From Chitinophaga agri (GTDB taxonomy: Bacteria; Bacteroidota; Bacteroidia; Chitinophagales; Chitinophagaceae), in NCBI RefSeq assembly GCF_010093065.1, contig NZ_CP048113.1:6280001-6344000 (forward strand): 64,000 nt of DNA, read 5' to 3'. The notes under the pieces are model-generated. The model had not been told where the DNA came from. It worked only from the letters and a program-made list of their open reading frames with translations, and searched no databases. Shown one piece after another: positions 53,979 through 63,093 of this stretch. Positions within the stretch are counted from its first letter, which is position 1; each line of letters starts with the position of its first letter. A program made the position numbers and the translations under genes.

Positions 53979-54830
53979 ATGAAACTGATCAGATTTGGTT
54001 TACCGGGTGCAGAGAAACCAGGTATCGTAACAGAAGCAGGTACATTCGATGTAAGTGCATTTGGTGAAGACTTTGGTGAGAAATTCTTTGAGACCGACGG
54101 ATTACAGCGTCTGGCTGCATGGTGGGAAAAGAACAATGGTAGTTGTCCGCAGGTAACTGAAGGTACCCGTCTGGGCGCTCCGGTGCAGCGTCCTTCCAAA
54201 ATTATCTGTATTGGTCTGAACTATGCTGACCACGCAAAGGAAACCAACGCACAGATCCCACAGGAGCCGATCGTGTTCTTCAAGAGCACCTCTTCCCTGG
54301 TAGGTCCTAATGATGATCTGACTATTCCGCGTAACAGTGAAAAAACTGACTGGGAAGTGGAACTGGCAGTAGTTATCGGTAAAAAAGCCAGCTACGTGGA
54401 AGAAAAGGATGCACTGGATTATATCGCAGGTTACGCATTACACAACGACTACAGCGAACGCGCTTTCCAGCTGGAACGTGGTGGTCAGTGGGTAAAAGGT
54501 AAGAGCTGTGATACATTTGCGCCACTGGGCCCATGGCTGGTAACCAAAGATGAAATAAAAGATGTGGATAACCTGCGTCTGTGGCTGACCGTAAATGGTA
54601 AGACCATGCAGGACGGTACTACCGCCAACCTGATCTTCAAAATACCTTTCCTGGTATCTTATCTGAGCCAGTTTATGACCCTGCTTCCAGGTGATGTGAT
54701 CTCTACTGGTACACCTGCAGGTGTTGGTCTGGGTATGAATCCACAGGTATACATTAAAGCCGGTGATGTGATAGAACTGGGTATCGATGGCCTGGGTTCC
54801 TCTAAGCAGACAGCGGTTGCTTATAAATAG
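53979..54830 (+). CDS. FAH-family hydrolase, likely 2,4-diketo-3-deoxy-L-fuconate hydrolase
   Basis: A 283-residue fumarylacetoacetate-hydrolase-fold enzyme. Metal-binding features are I-G-L-N-Y-A-D-H-A-K-E, W-E-V-E-L-A-V-V-I-G and G-Y-A-L-H-N-D-Y-S-E-R. In the non-phosphorylative L-fucose pathway such an enzyme splits 2,4-diketo-3-deoxy-L-fuconate to pyruvate and lactate, which fits the gene context. Other family members are ureidoglycolate lyases and acylpyruvases, so the substrate remains an inference. Confidence 0.85.
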   Translation: MKLIRFGLPGAEKPGIVTEAGTFDVSAFGEDFGEKFFETDGLQRLAAWWEKNNGSCPQVTEGTRLGAPVQRPSKIICIGLNYADHAKETNAQIPQEPIVFFKSTSSLVGPNDDLTIPRNSEKTDWEVELAVVIGKKASYVEEKDALDYIAGYALHNDYSERAFQLERGGQWVKGKSCDTFAPLGPWLVTKDEIKDVDNLRLWLTVNGKTMQDGTTANLIFKIPFLVSYLSQFMTLLPGDVISTGTPAGVGLGMNPQVYIKAGDVIELGIDGLGSSKQTAVAYK

Positions 54831-54984
54831 TTAATTAAGCATTAGGAATTAAGCATCAGGAATTGAATAATAAGTGTCAGCATTATTGGTTGACGAATTC
54901 AGTTTTACCTATGCTTAATTCCTCATTTCTCTTTTGACTTGTATAGGAATTAATGCCTGGTTCCTAATTCGTAATTCCTAATTG
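54831..54984. repeat. GGAATTA-type inverted repeat (copy B)
   Basis: The stretch between the FAH-family gene and the mutarotase gene is filled with GGAATTA-like words on the left (for example GGAATTAAGCATC at 54846-54858) and their complements on the right (TGCTTAATTCC; CCTAATTCGTAATTCC up to 54984). It is longer and less regular than the element at 1058-1148, with which it shares the 13-nt word. It lies within a presumed operon and may form a stem in the mRNA. Confidence 0.65.
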
Positions 54985-54985
54985 A

Positions 54986-55321
54986 ATGAACATGCGTTAT
55001 TGCCTCGCGCTTGATCTCGTCAACGATCCCGTGCTGATAGCAGAATACGAAGCCTATCATCGGGAGATATGGCCTGAAATAAAAAAGAGTATCGTTGACA
55101 GCGGTATTACCAATATGGAGATCTACCGTGTCTCTGACCGGCTTTTTATGATCATGGAGGTGAACGAAAGTTTCTCTTTTGATGCAAAAGGTGCGGCAGA
55201 TGCGGCAAATCCAAAAGTACAGGAGTGGGAAAAGCTGATGTGGAAATATCAGCAGGCCCTGCCTGTAGCAAAGCCCGGAGAAAAATGGGTAATGATGGAC
55301 AAGATCTTTTCTCTACATTAA
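54986..55321 (+). CDS. L-fucose/L-rhamnose mutarotase (RhaM-like)
   Basis: A 111-residue protein of the L-rhamnose mutarotase family (dimeric ferredoxin-like fold), which speeds anomer interconversion. The typical helix is Y-E-A-Y-H-R-E-I-W-P-E-I, followed by D-S-G-I-T-N-M-E-I-Y-R and W-E-K-L-M-W-K-Y-Q. The cluster is for L-fucose, so fucose is the probable sugar. It may start at 54986 or at the second Met two codons later. Confidence 0.88.
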   Translation: MNMRYCLALDLVNDPVLIAEYEAYHREIWPEIKKSIVDSGITNMEIYRVSDRLFMIMEVNESFSFDAKGAADAANPKVQEWEKLMWKYQQALPVAKPGEKWVMMDKIFSLH

Positions 55322-55390
55322 TGTCGGGAGAACGCAGTATGGAAGTATAGCTTTATAGCCACTGATAAGGAAGAAAAACGTTATGAAATA

Positions 55391-56218
55391 ATGATTATAG
55401 ACGCACACCAGCATTTCTGGCAATACCACCCTGTAAAGGATGCCTGGATCACTGACGATATGAAAGTCATCCAGGAAGATTTCATGCCGCAACACCTGCT
55501 GCCTGTGTTACAGGAGAATGGCGTGGATGGTTGTATTGCAGTGCAGGCAGACCAGTCAGAAGCCGAGACACTTTTCCTGCTGGACCTTGCCGGTAAACAT
55601 GATTTTATCAAAGGGGTAGTGGGATGGATCGATCTCCGAAGTGATCATCTTTCTGACAGACTGGTTCATTTCAGTCAGTATGAAAAACTGAAAGGTTTCA
55701 GGCACATTGTGCAGGGTGAGCCGGATCCGGCGTTCATCCTGAGAGAAGATTTCTGCCGTGGTATTCGCGCACTGGCGGCCCATGATTTCACATACGACAT
55801 TCTTGTATATCCTGTACAGCTGCCGGCAGTGGCCGCATTTGTACAGCAATTTCCTGATCAGCGGCTGGTAATAGATCATATGGCCAAGCCCTATTTCAAA
55901 ACTGGCGATATCAGTGCATGGGAAACACATATGCGGGCTATCGCTCAGCAACCACATGTATACTGTAAGCTCAGTGGACTAGTCACCGAGGCTGACTGGC
56001 AGAAATGGGAAGCATCGCATTTTACGCCTTTTCTGGATGTGGCACTGGAGGCTTTCGGTCCTGAACGCCTGATGTTCGGATCTGACTGGCCGGTATGTAA
56101 ACTAGCCGCCAGCTATACGGAAGTGAAAGCGATCGTTACCGATTATATCAGCCCCCTTTCTGCATCAGAAAGGGCCGGAATTATGGGCGGAAATGCTGTA
56201 AGGTTCTACGGTCTGTAG
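55391..56218 (+). CDS. Amidohydrolase-fold lactonase, likely L-fuconolactonase
   Basis: A 275-residue member of the amidohydrolase_2 family. The first metal-binding motif is I-D-A-H-Q-H-F-W; later come V-I-D-H-M-A-K-P and F-G-S-D-W-P-V. Such lactonases open sugar-acid lactones; in this cluster the expected reaction is L-fucono-lactone to L-fuconate. It is 36 nt upstream of the fucose dehydrogenase-like gene. Confidence 0.88.
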   Translation: MIIDAHQHFWQYHPVKDAWITDDMKVIQEDFMPQHLLPVLQENGVDGCIAVQADQSEAETLFLLDLAGKHDFIKGVVGWIDLRSDHLSDRLVHFSQYEKLKGFRHIVQGEPDPAFILREDFCRGIRALAAHDFTYDILVYPVQLPAVAAFVQQFPDQRLVIDHMAKPYFKTGDISAWETHMRAIAQQPHVYCKLSGLVTEADWQKWEASHFTPFLDVALEAFGPERLMFGSDWPVCKLAASYTEVKAIVTDYISPLSASERAGIMGGNAVRFYGL

Positions 56219-56254
56219 TGCCTTTGCTTATTTAAAATAATTTAAATCATTGAT

Positions 56255-57037
56255 ATGGATCTGGGATTAAAAGATAAAGTGTTTATAGTAACAGGTGGAG
56301 CAAAAGGTATTGGCGAGGCGATCTCTAAACTGATCGCAGCTGAAGGCGGTATCACCGTGATCGCTGGCAGAAGTACAGCTGATAATGAAAAGACAGTAGC
56401 TGAGATCGTAGCAGCTGGCGGACAGGCAGTAGAGGTGACTGGGGAACTGGGTGAAGCAGAGGCCTGTAAACGCGTGATCGAGTTCACCGCGCAACGTTTC
56501 GGACGAATTGATGGTCTGATCAACAATGCCGGAGTAAATGATGGCTGTGGCCTGGAAAGCGGTAGCCCTGAGAAATTCATGGCTTCCCTGCAGAAGAACA
56601 TCTCTCACTACTATAACCTGGCCCACTACGCACTGCCTTACCTGAAGGAAACAAAAGGTAACATTGTCAATATCGGTTCCAAAGTAGCTGATACCGGTCA
56701 GGGCAATACTTCCGGTTATGCAGCTTCCAAAGGTGGTATCAATGCATTGACCCGGGAATGGGCAGTAGAACTGCTGCCTTACGGTATCCGTGTGAATACC
56801 GTGATCCCTGCGGAAGTATGGACTCCATTATATGAAACCTGGATCAACTCATTACCGGATCCGGAAGAAAAACTGGCTTCTATCGTTGCGAAGATCCCAT
56901 ACGAAAAACGTATGACCACTTCGGCCGAAATCGCCAGCATGACGGTGTTCCTGTTGTCCGGCGTATCCTCTCATACCACTGGTCAGATCATATACGTGGA
57001 TGGCGGTTATACACACCTGGACAGATCCATCAGCTAG
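56255..57037 (+). CDS. SDR oxidoreductase, likely L-fucose dehydrogenase
   Basis: A 260-residue SDR with cofactor motif V-T-G-G-A-K-G-I-G-E-A, N-N-A-G-V-N, and the catalytic Y-A-A-S-K. Close to lactonase, mutarotase and FucP genes, it most likely oxidises L-fucose to the lactone with NAD(P). It differs clearly from the other SDR of the cluster at 52236, which supports two separate oxidation steps. Confidence 0.82.
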   Translation: MDLGLKDKVFIVTGGAKGIGEAISKLIAAEGGITVIAGRSTADNEKTVAEIVAAGGQAVEVTGELGEAEACKRVIEFTAQRFGRIDGLINNAGVNDGCGLESGSPEKFMASLQKNISHYYNLAHYALPYLKETKGNIVNIGSKVADTGQGNTSGYAASKGGINALTREWAVELLPYGIRVNTVIPAEVWTPLYETWINSLPDPEEKLASIVAKIPYEKRMTTSAEIASMTVFLLSGVSSHTTGQIIYVDGGYTHLDRSIS

Positions 57038-57073
57038 CTGCCAACAGCAATTTTCATCATATAAATTATACTT

Positions 57074-58369
57074 ATGGCCGGAGCCGCAATGCCCACTTCC
57101 ACAGTTAAGGCAAACATTGATACAAAAAAGAGTTACCTGTTCCCGTTTATACTGGTAACCAGTTTATTTTTTCTCTGGGCGCTGATCCATAACATGAGCC
57201 CTATACTTATTCCACACCTGAAAAAGGCCTGTCAGTTGTCAGATATGCAATCTGCTTTCGTAGATTCTGCTGTCTTCGCAGCCTATTTTCTGATGGCATT
57301 GCCGGCAGGTTATGTGATGAAAAAGTTTGGCTATAAGGTAGGTATCATCTTCGGTCTTTGTCTGTATGCCATAGGCGCGTTCCTGTTCATACCGGCTGCC
57401 AATGCCCGTGAGTATAGTTTTTTCCTTGGCGCCCTGTTCGTCATTGCTTCAGGTCTTACTTTTCTGGAAACGGCCGCCAACCCTTATGTGTCTGTACTGG
57501 GTAGTCCTGAGACATCCACACAGCGCCTGAGTCTCGCCCAATCCTTTAACGGGGTGGGCGCCATGGTTGGACCTATCATAGGAATGAAATTTATATTGAC
57601 AGGCAGTGAGCTGTCAGAAGCACAGGTGAAAGCCATGTCTCCTGATGCACTGCAGCAATACCTGATCGGTGAAGCCAGCACAGTAAAGGTACCTTACATG
57701 GTGATCGGTATTGTGGTGCTACTCATCGCGGCACTGTTTGTAGTAACGAAAATGCCAGAGATCACACAGGCCGATGATGAAGAAATAGACACTACTACCA
57801 ATACGAAAGGCAGCATCTTCAGACATAGGCATTTGATTGCTGCGGTAGTGGCGATGTTCTTTTATATCGGTGGACAGGTAGGAGTGAACGCCTTCTTTAT
57901 CCGCTTTGCGAAATTCTCCGCAGGCATCGGCGAGCAGACAGCCGCAGGGATGTTAAGCTATGCTGGTTTTGGATTTATGGCAGGCCGCTTTGTAGGCACT
58001 TTCCTCATGCGTAAATTCAGACCGGAAGTGTTGTTGTCTGTCTTTGGTATTGTGAATGTAGTACTCGTGCTGATCGCGATGACAACCAAAGGAGAGCTCG
58101 CTGTGTGGAATGTGTTGCTGGTGCCGTTCTTTATGTCCATCATGTTCCCGATCATCTTTTCACTTGGTATCAGGGGCCTCGGTGCGGATACCAAATTTGG
58201 TTCCTCCCTGCTGATCATGGCAATTGTTGGAGGTGCTGTTATTCCTCCGCTGATGGGACTGATCTCTGATAACTCAAATATCCAGATGGCCTATATCCTG
58301 CCGCTGATCTGCTTCGCAGTGGTAGTATGGTTTGGTACGAAAGGGTATAAGCTGGATAAAGCACATTAA
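57074..58369 (+). CDS. fucP: L-fucose:proton symporter
   Basis: A 431-residue MFS transporter of the FucP family with 12 membrane helices. Typical features are F-F-L-W-A-L-I-H-N-M-S-P-I-L-I-P-H in TM1, F-L-E-T-A-A-N-P-Y (TM4-5 region), and Q-R-L-S-L-A-Q-S-F-N-G-V-G. It imports the sugar used by the enzymes encoded upstream. A terminator follows. Confidence 0.92.
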   Translation: MAGAAMPTSTVKANIDTKKSYLFPFILVTSLFFLWALIHNMSPILIPHLKKACQLSDMQSAFVDSAVFAAYFLMALPAGYVMKKFGYKVGIIFGLCLYAIGAFLFIPAANAREYSFFLGALFVIASGLTFLETAANPYVSVLGSPETSTQRLSLAQSFNGVGAMVGPIIGMKFILTGSELSEAQVKAMSPDALQQYLIGEASTVKVPYMVIGIVVLLIAALFVVTKMPEITQADDEEIDTTTNTKGSIFRHRHLIAAVVAMFFYIGGQVGVNAFFIRFAKFSAGIGEQTAAGMLSYAGFGFMAGRFVGTFLMRKFRPEVLLSVFGIVNVVLVLIAMTTKGELAVWNVLLVPFFMSIMFPIIFSLGIRGLGADTKFGSSLLIMAIVGGAVIPPLMGLISDNSNIQMAYILPLICFAVVVWFGTKGYKLDKAH

Positions 58370-58387
58370 AATAATTATCCGATAGTG

Positions 58388-58424
58388 AAAAAGGTCCGCC
58401 TCACATCAGGCGGACCTTTTTTAT
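58388..58424. terminator. Bidirectional terminator after fucP
   Basis: AAAAAGGTCCGCCT (58388-58401) and AGGCGGACCTTTTT (58408-58421) form a 14-bp perfect stem around CACATC. It separates fucP from the converging methyltransferase gene, whose stop codon is at 58421. Confidence 0.95.
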
Positions 58425-59026
58425 TTCTTTACAGCGATTATAATGCCCGATGCCCATACCTGTTTGGTGAGGATCAGGTCTTCCCTGGCCTCCAGGTCCT
58501 TAATGAGCTGTGTGGCTTTTTCCTGGTGTCCTTCCGGCCAGTTCGCCTGTGGTAACATGTCGTCCACAATATACAGGCCGCCCTTATTTAGCATCGCCAG
58601 CGTCTCGTCCAGCATCAGGTACTTCCCATGCCAGGTATCAGCGAATATGAAATCAAACTTCCGGCGTCTGTTCTCCTTCAGCCATTCTCCTCCATCTGCA
58701 TGCACCAGTTTTATTCTGCTATCATCTCCCAGGAAACGGGTGGCAATATCCAGGTATTCCTGTGTATTATCCACAGAGATCAGGGTACTTTCCCTGTCCA
58801 TACCGTCCAGTATCCAGGAAGTGGAGAGGCCGGTGCCGGTGCCTAACTCAAGAAAACTACCATAGGGCTTTCCCGCAGCCAGTGTGCGGAGCAGGGAACA
58901 GGTTAATGGTTCAGATGCCATCGTAAAGCCGGATGCGTTCGTGGCGTCAACTATGTACTGATAATGTACAGGGTATTGCTGGAGTATATCCTCTGTCATG
59001 AGCTGTTTTATTAATAGGTCTTTCAA
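58421..59026 (-). CDS. O-methyltransferase-like SAM-dependent protein
   Basis: A 201-residue class I methyltransferase. Motif I is F-L-E-L-G-T-G-T-G-L-S-T-S, followed by L-I-S-V-D-N-T, and F-I-F-A-D-T-W-H-G-K-Y, similar to COG4122-type (YrrM/catechol-like) O-methyltransferases. The C-terminus is I-I-I-A-V-K-K. The substrate is unknown. It is monocistronic between a terminator and a divergent gene. Confidence 0.82.
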   Translation of the reverse strand: MKDLLIKQLMTEDILQQYPVHYQYIVDATNASGFTMASEPLTCSLLRTLAAGKPYGSFLELGTGTGLSTSWILDGMDRESTLISVDNTQEYLDIATRFLGDDSRIKLVHADGGEWLKENRRRKFDFIFADTWHGKYLMLDETLAMLNKGGLYIVDDMLPQANWPEGHQEKATQLIKDLEAREDLILTKQVWASGIIIAVKK

Positions 59027-59061
59027 CCAAGGTAATAAAAAAAATCGCTTACTTTGGGTAT

Positions 59062-59784
59062 ATGAAGCGGCTGATACTACTGATCCTCCTGTTTACCTAT
59101 ACGGGCACAACTGCGCAGCAGGTGCAGGTCGAGATCAGTCACGTGGTAGGTGCATTACCTATGCAACTGAAAACCACAACTTACCACAACGCTGCAGGTG
59201 ATACTTTTAATATCACGTTGTTCAGATACTACCTTAGTAATTTCCTGCTCACCGATGCAACCGGAAAGACAGTGAGTGCGGATAAGGCTTATTTTCTCGT
59301 CAGTGAAGATAGTGCCGCGTCAAAACAGCTCTTGTTACAACAATTCCCCGCCGGAAAGTATACGCAATTATCATTCATGATCGGTGTAGATAGTGTACTG
59401 AATTTCAGTGGCCCGCAATCCGGATCGCTGGACCCGGTGTATGGTATGTTCTGGACCTGGAACAGTGGTTATATCATGGCGAAGCTGGAAGGTTATTCTC
59501 CTTCCTCCCGTCTGCCCAACCATATGATCCAGTTTCATATCGGCGGTTACAGAGCCCCGCACGTTACACAGCGGATGGTGACGCTGCTATTAGCAAAACC
59601 ACTCGAGATCAGTGCTGGAAATACACCAAAGATCAGGTTACAGGCAGACGCTGCCACCTGGTTTAACGGAGATTATAAGGTTAGCTTCCGGCAGATCCCG
59701 GGGTTCATGTCGCCGGGAATGCCGGCTGACAGGATAGCGGATAATTATCAGCATATGTTTACCGTTCAAGCAATAGTCAATTAA
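59062..59784 (+). CDS. MbnP-like secreted protein
   Basis: A 240-residue protein with signal peptide (L-I-L-L-I-L-L-F-T-Y-T-G-T-T-A-Q). The body is beta-rich and resembles the MbnP family: V-E-I-S-H-V-V-G-A-L-P, then F-R-Y-Y-L-S-N-F, and M-F-W-T-W-N-S-G-Y-I-M-A-K-L-E-G. MbnP partners with MbnH, a di-heme enzyme encoded next door in methanobactin operons and elsewhere; MbnH oxidises a Trp of MbnP to kynurenine, which creates a copper site. The W-T-W segment is the natural candidate. No methanobactin gene is present. The family is inferred from partner and sequence. Confidence 0.75.
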   Translation: MKRLILLILLFTYTGTTAQQVQVEISHVVGALPMQLKTTTYHNAAGDTFNITLFRYYLSNFLLTDATGKTVSADKAYFLVSEDSAASKQLLLQQFPAGKYTQLSFMIGVDSVLNFSGPQSGSLDPVYGMFWTWNSGYIMAKLEGYSPSSRLPNHMIQFHIGGYRAPHVTQRMVTLLLAKPLEISAGNTPKIRLQADAATWFNGDYKVSFRQIPGFMSPGMPADRIADNYQHMFTVQAIVN

Positions 59785-59793
59785 TCGTAACGT

Positions 59794-60852
59794 ATGAGCC
59801 GGAAGGGAATATATCTGCTCGTTGCCTTTTGCCTGTGGTTGTGGATCATGGGTGGAAGCCGTGCTGCGTTGACCGCCCATTCCCCTGTTGTAGACTACTA
59901 CGAGCTCAAGATCCCGGATAGCCTGCCCCCACCTGTATACGACTTTAAAAAGAACCCGCTCACCAAACAGGGGATAGCCCTCGGCAGACACCTGTTCTAC
60001 GATCCTAAGCTGTCGCTGGATAGTTCTATCTCCTGCGGATTTTGCCACCAGCAGTTTGCTGCCTTTGGCCATTTTGACCATGCTATCAGTCATGGTGTGC
60101 TGGGCAGAACAGGGAACCGGTCTGTACCGACACTATTCAACCTGATCTGGCAGAAGGATTTTATGTGGGATGGTGGCGTGAATCACCTCGATATTCAGCC
60201 TTTAACGCCCATTACAGACGAAAATGAGATGGGAATGGACCTTAAGGCGTTAATTGATCGTTTGCAGGGAAATCAGACCTATAAGCAGCTATTCAAGGAG
60301 GCCTACGGTTCGGAAGAGGTCACTACTGAACGCATGTTCAAGGCACTATCCCAGTTCATGGCCACCATGATCTCTTTTGAATCAAAATATGATAGCGTCA
60401 TGCGGAGAGAACCCGGCGTTACTTTTACTGCGGAAGAACAGGGCGGATATCGGACGTTCACTCAGAAATGTGCCAGCTGCCATAAACCACCGTTGTTTAC
60501 AGATAATACCCTGCGTAATAACGGACTGCCTTATCTGCCTTCCATGAATGACGTTGGCAGAATGCGGATCACGAATAATACGGCCGACTACCTTAAGTTT
60601 AAAGTCCCTTCCCTGCGCAATGTGCTGGTCAGTTCACCCTACATGCATGACGGCCGCTTCTTTGATATTTTCCAGGTATTTGATATGTACGATCACGGGC
60701 AGGAAAAAGGGAATACCATTGATCCTCTCGTGAAGAACGGTATTCCCCTGAATGAAAAAGAAAAACGTCAGTTATATATGTTCCTGAATACGTTAACGGA
60801 TAGGAAATTTATCAGTAACAAAGCATTCAGTGAGATACTGATCACAGATTGA
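59794..60852 (+). CDS. MbnH/MauG/CcpA-family di-heme enzyme
   Basis: A 352-residue periplasmic di-heme c-type protein with an N-terminal hydrophobic signal. Heme motifs are C81-G-F-C84-H85 and C226-A-S-C229-H230. Further hallmarks are Q-G-I-A-L-G-R-H-L-F-Y-D-P, S-V-P-T-L-F-N and F-K-V-P-S-L-R-N-V-L. The family includes cytochrome-c peroxidases, MauG and MbnH. Being 9 nt downstream of an MbnP-like gene points to MbnH. Confidence 0.85.
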   Translation: MSRKGIYLLVAFCLWLWIMGGSRAALTAHSPVVDYYELKIPDSLPPPVYDFKKNPLTKQGIALGRHLFYDPKLSLDSSISCGFCHQQFAAFGHFDHAISHGVLGRTGNRSVPTLFNLIWQKDFMWDGGVNHLDIQPLTPITDENEMGMDLKALIDRLQGNQTYKQLFKEAYGSEEVTTERMFKALSQFMATMISFESKYDSVMRREPGVTFTAEEQGGYRTFTQKCASCHKPPLFTDNTLRNNGLPYLPSMNDVGRMRITNNTADYLKFKVPSLRNVLVSSPYMHDGRFFDIFQVFDMYDHGQEKGNTIDPLVKNGIPLNEKEKRQLYMFLNTLTDRKFISNKAFSEILITD

Positions 60853-60855
60853 TCA

Positions 60856-63072
60856 CTACAGTTTCCAGTTCTCGATCACTTCACTTACCATCTTTTTATA
60901 TGCTACCAGGTCTGCCTGTGTCTGTTGTATGAAGCCATTGTCTTCCAGTTTTCCGATCACCGTTTCCATTTCCGCTTCACTTTCATACGTCATCTGACGG
61001 AACGGATTCTGGTAGTCTTTCGCACGGGAGTGACGGATACCTTCTGTCAGGAAAGTTTGCATATGCAGTGACTGTAACAGGCAGTCCTTCAGGAAGGCTG
61101 GTGTGAAATCGCGCGCGTTCTTTTCTTCTACATATAACAACGATGCCAGTGCGTGCTGCAGTTTGTCCATCGCATAATGTTCACCAGCTGTTTTGTAGTA
61201 CGCATGTACTTCAGGCCAGCCGCTGATAGCGCCTGAACGTATGTTACTTTTGAGCTCGGACAGTACTTCGTCTTTCATTAGTTGTCCGCCAACGTTGTGC
61301 CAGGGTCCGCGTTCCGCTGTTTCAACGATGCCCCGCAGTGAGGTGAAGTTATGGGTACTATCTGCCTGTATGTAACTAAAGATATTACGTACCGCGTACA
61401 GGTTGATCAGCTCTTTGAAGAGCGGATAGGACCTGTGTACTTTTAGCAGCTGCACTTTACGGGAGCTGTTCTCTACGTTCACCGCAAAGATCTGCAGCTT
61501 ACCTGCTTCTTCCGGATCATGGAGTAGCAGCTCTTTTCCTTTTTCCTGGAAATCGTGTTCCGACAGTGACCCTGTATCCTGCTGGAACTTGGTATACCAT
61601 GCCTTACCGGTGGCGATCTCCATCAGTGCCATGGCATGGATCATTTCTTCCACGCTGTCAGGCGCCAGGTAATCGTATTCTATCAGCTGTAATTTATCAG
61701 TACGTTTATCACGGTCAATGTATTTCCAGGAGTTACGTGCCAGTGCGTACATGTTATGCAGGAACCAGTAGCCGGTCATGATCCGCAGGCAGTTCTGTTG
61801 TTCATCATTCAGTATCAGGCTGAATGGGAACGGTACATCCATTTCGTACATGTACGTACCTTTGGCAATCAGCGTAAAGCTGGCAAAGCGGGAGTTATGT
61901 TTCAGGCTCACACAGAGTCCGGGCCAGAAACCTCTGCCTGCAATGACCTCCCCATCTGCACCACGGGAGTTATGATTGGAGCCGATCGTGGCCCCGGCAG
62001 CCATATTACTCTGTCCCATGATCAGTGCTGCACACAGGAAAGAGTTGTTATGGTGTTGCTCATGTGCCGGAAAGATCAGTGAGTTCAGTACTTCACAGCA
62101 GGAGATCGTTGCGTTGTTACCCAGGTAAGAATTGATCAGGCGTGCGCCGTATTTCAACTGTGAATGAGAGGCCATGACAAAACGTACAGCCTTCACACCA
62201 TAAAATACACGGCAGCCATAACCAACTATACCATTCACCAGTTCACAGCCTTCACCGATCTGACTGGTAGCTTCTGCGGAACTATTGATCGTTACATTTT
62301 TGATCTTATTGGCGCCTTTAAGATAGGCATCGGTACCGATGGTGACATCCTTGATGATCTTACAGTTCTTGATCACACTGCGGTCACCTACCATGCCGTA
62401 GTAACCACGTTTTTTATCGAACTGTTTTTCAGTGAATGACTTGAATTGTTGTTGCAGGGTGGTATCGTTCCTGTTGCGTGTCCATAGCCATGCATCGCCC
62501 GGCAGCATACCATCAAACGGCATTACACTACGTCCGCCGTTTTCGTTACACAGTTCCAGCCAGATGCGCAGCGATTCAGATTCACCTTCCTTAATGATAC
62601 CATTACCAAATTTAGCGTGATCAGTTGTTGTCATTTCATTGACATTGCAGATGATCACTTCATTGCCGATGATATAGTGAGAGAGATAGTTGACATTATG
62701 TATGACCGCATTATCGCCAAAGTCGCAGGAAGAGATCGTACTGTTGTACAATCCCACAGGCAGTCTAAGGTTGTGAAATTCGAGGTAGTACGGCTCCAGT
62801 TTGCCGATGCGTACCACACCAAAAAAATGACAGTGTTTTACCAGCTGCGGGCTGAATGCCTCTGCCACAAAGATGTTGTTCCAGTCATCAGAAGTGTTAT
62901 CATTACGTACCAGTATTTCAATCTCAAGGGCACTGAGTTTACGATAGTTGGTTTGTTGTTTGCCCAGTTGCCGGTTCCGCAGGTAATACTCATCTTTGCC
63001 TTCGGGTAAATAAGGACCCGCTACAAAATTGTAGCCTAACTCGGTGAGTGGCTTCTTCTGTATTACATTCAT
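60856..63072 (-). CDS. DUF4954 left-handed beta-helix protein
   Basis: A 738-residue protein of the DUF4954 family, frequent in Bacteroidota and of unknown function. Residues about 110-380 contain hexapeptide-like repeats (I-I-G-N-E-V-I-I; I-G-T-D-A-Y-L-K-G; I-G-E-G-C-E-L-V-N), pointing to a left-handed beta-helix as in nucleotidyl/acyl transferases. The C-terminal half is helical. It lies 21 nt after glmS, in the same direction, and may act in amino-sugar or cell-envelope nucleotide-sugar metabolism; that is inferred only from position and fold. Confidence 0.82.
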   Translation of the reverse strand: MNVIQKKPLTELGYNFVAGPYLPEGKDEYYLRNRQLGKQQTNYRKLSALEIEILVRNDNTSDDWNNIFVAEAFSPQLVKHCHFFGVVRIGKLEPYYLEFHNLRLPVGLYNSTISSCDFGDNAVIHNVNYLSHYIIGNEVIICNVNEMTTTDHAKFGNGIIKEGESESLRIWLELCNENGGRSVMPFDGMLPGDAWLWTRNRNDTTLQQQFKSFTEKQFDKKRGYYGMVGDRSVIKNCKIIKDVTIGTDAYLKGANKIKNVTINSSAEATSQIGEGCELVNGIVGYGCRVFYGVKAVRFVMASHSQLKYGARLINSYLGNNATISCCEVLNSLIFPAHEQHHNNSFLCAALIMGQSNMAAGATIGSNHNSRGADGEVIAGRGFWPGLCVSLKHNSRFASFTLIAKGTYMYEMDVPFPFSLILNDEQQNCLRIMTGYWFLHNMYALARNSWKYIDRDKRTDKLQLIEYDYLAPDSVEEMIHAMALMEIATGKAWYTKFQQDTGSLSEHDFQEKGKELLLHDPEEAGKLQIFAVNVENSSRKVQLLKVHRSYPLFKELINLYAVRNIFSYIQADSTHNFTSLRGIVETAERGPWHNVGGQLMKDEVLSELKSNIRSGAISGWPEVHAYYKTAGEHYAMDKLQHALASLLYVEEKNARDFTPAFLKDCLLQSLHMQTFLTEGIRHSRAKDYQNPFRQMTYESEAEMETVIGKLEDNGFIQQTQADLVAYKKMVSEVIENWKL

Positions 63073-63093
63073 CGAAAATATTGTTGATGTTTA

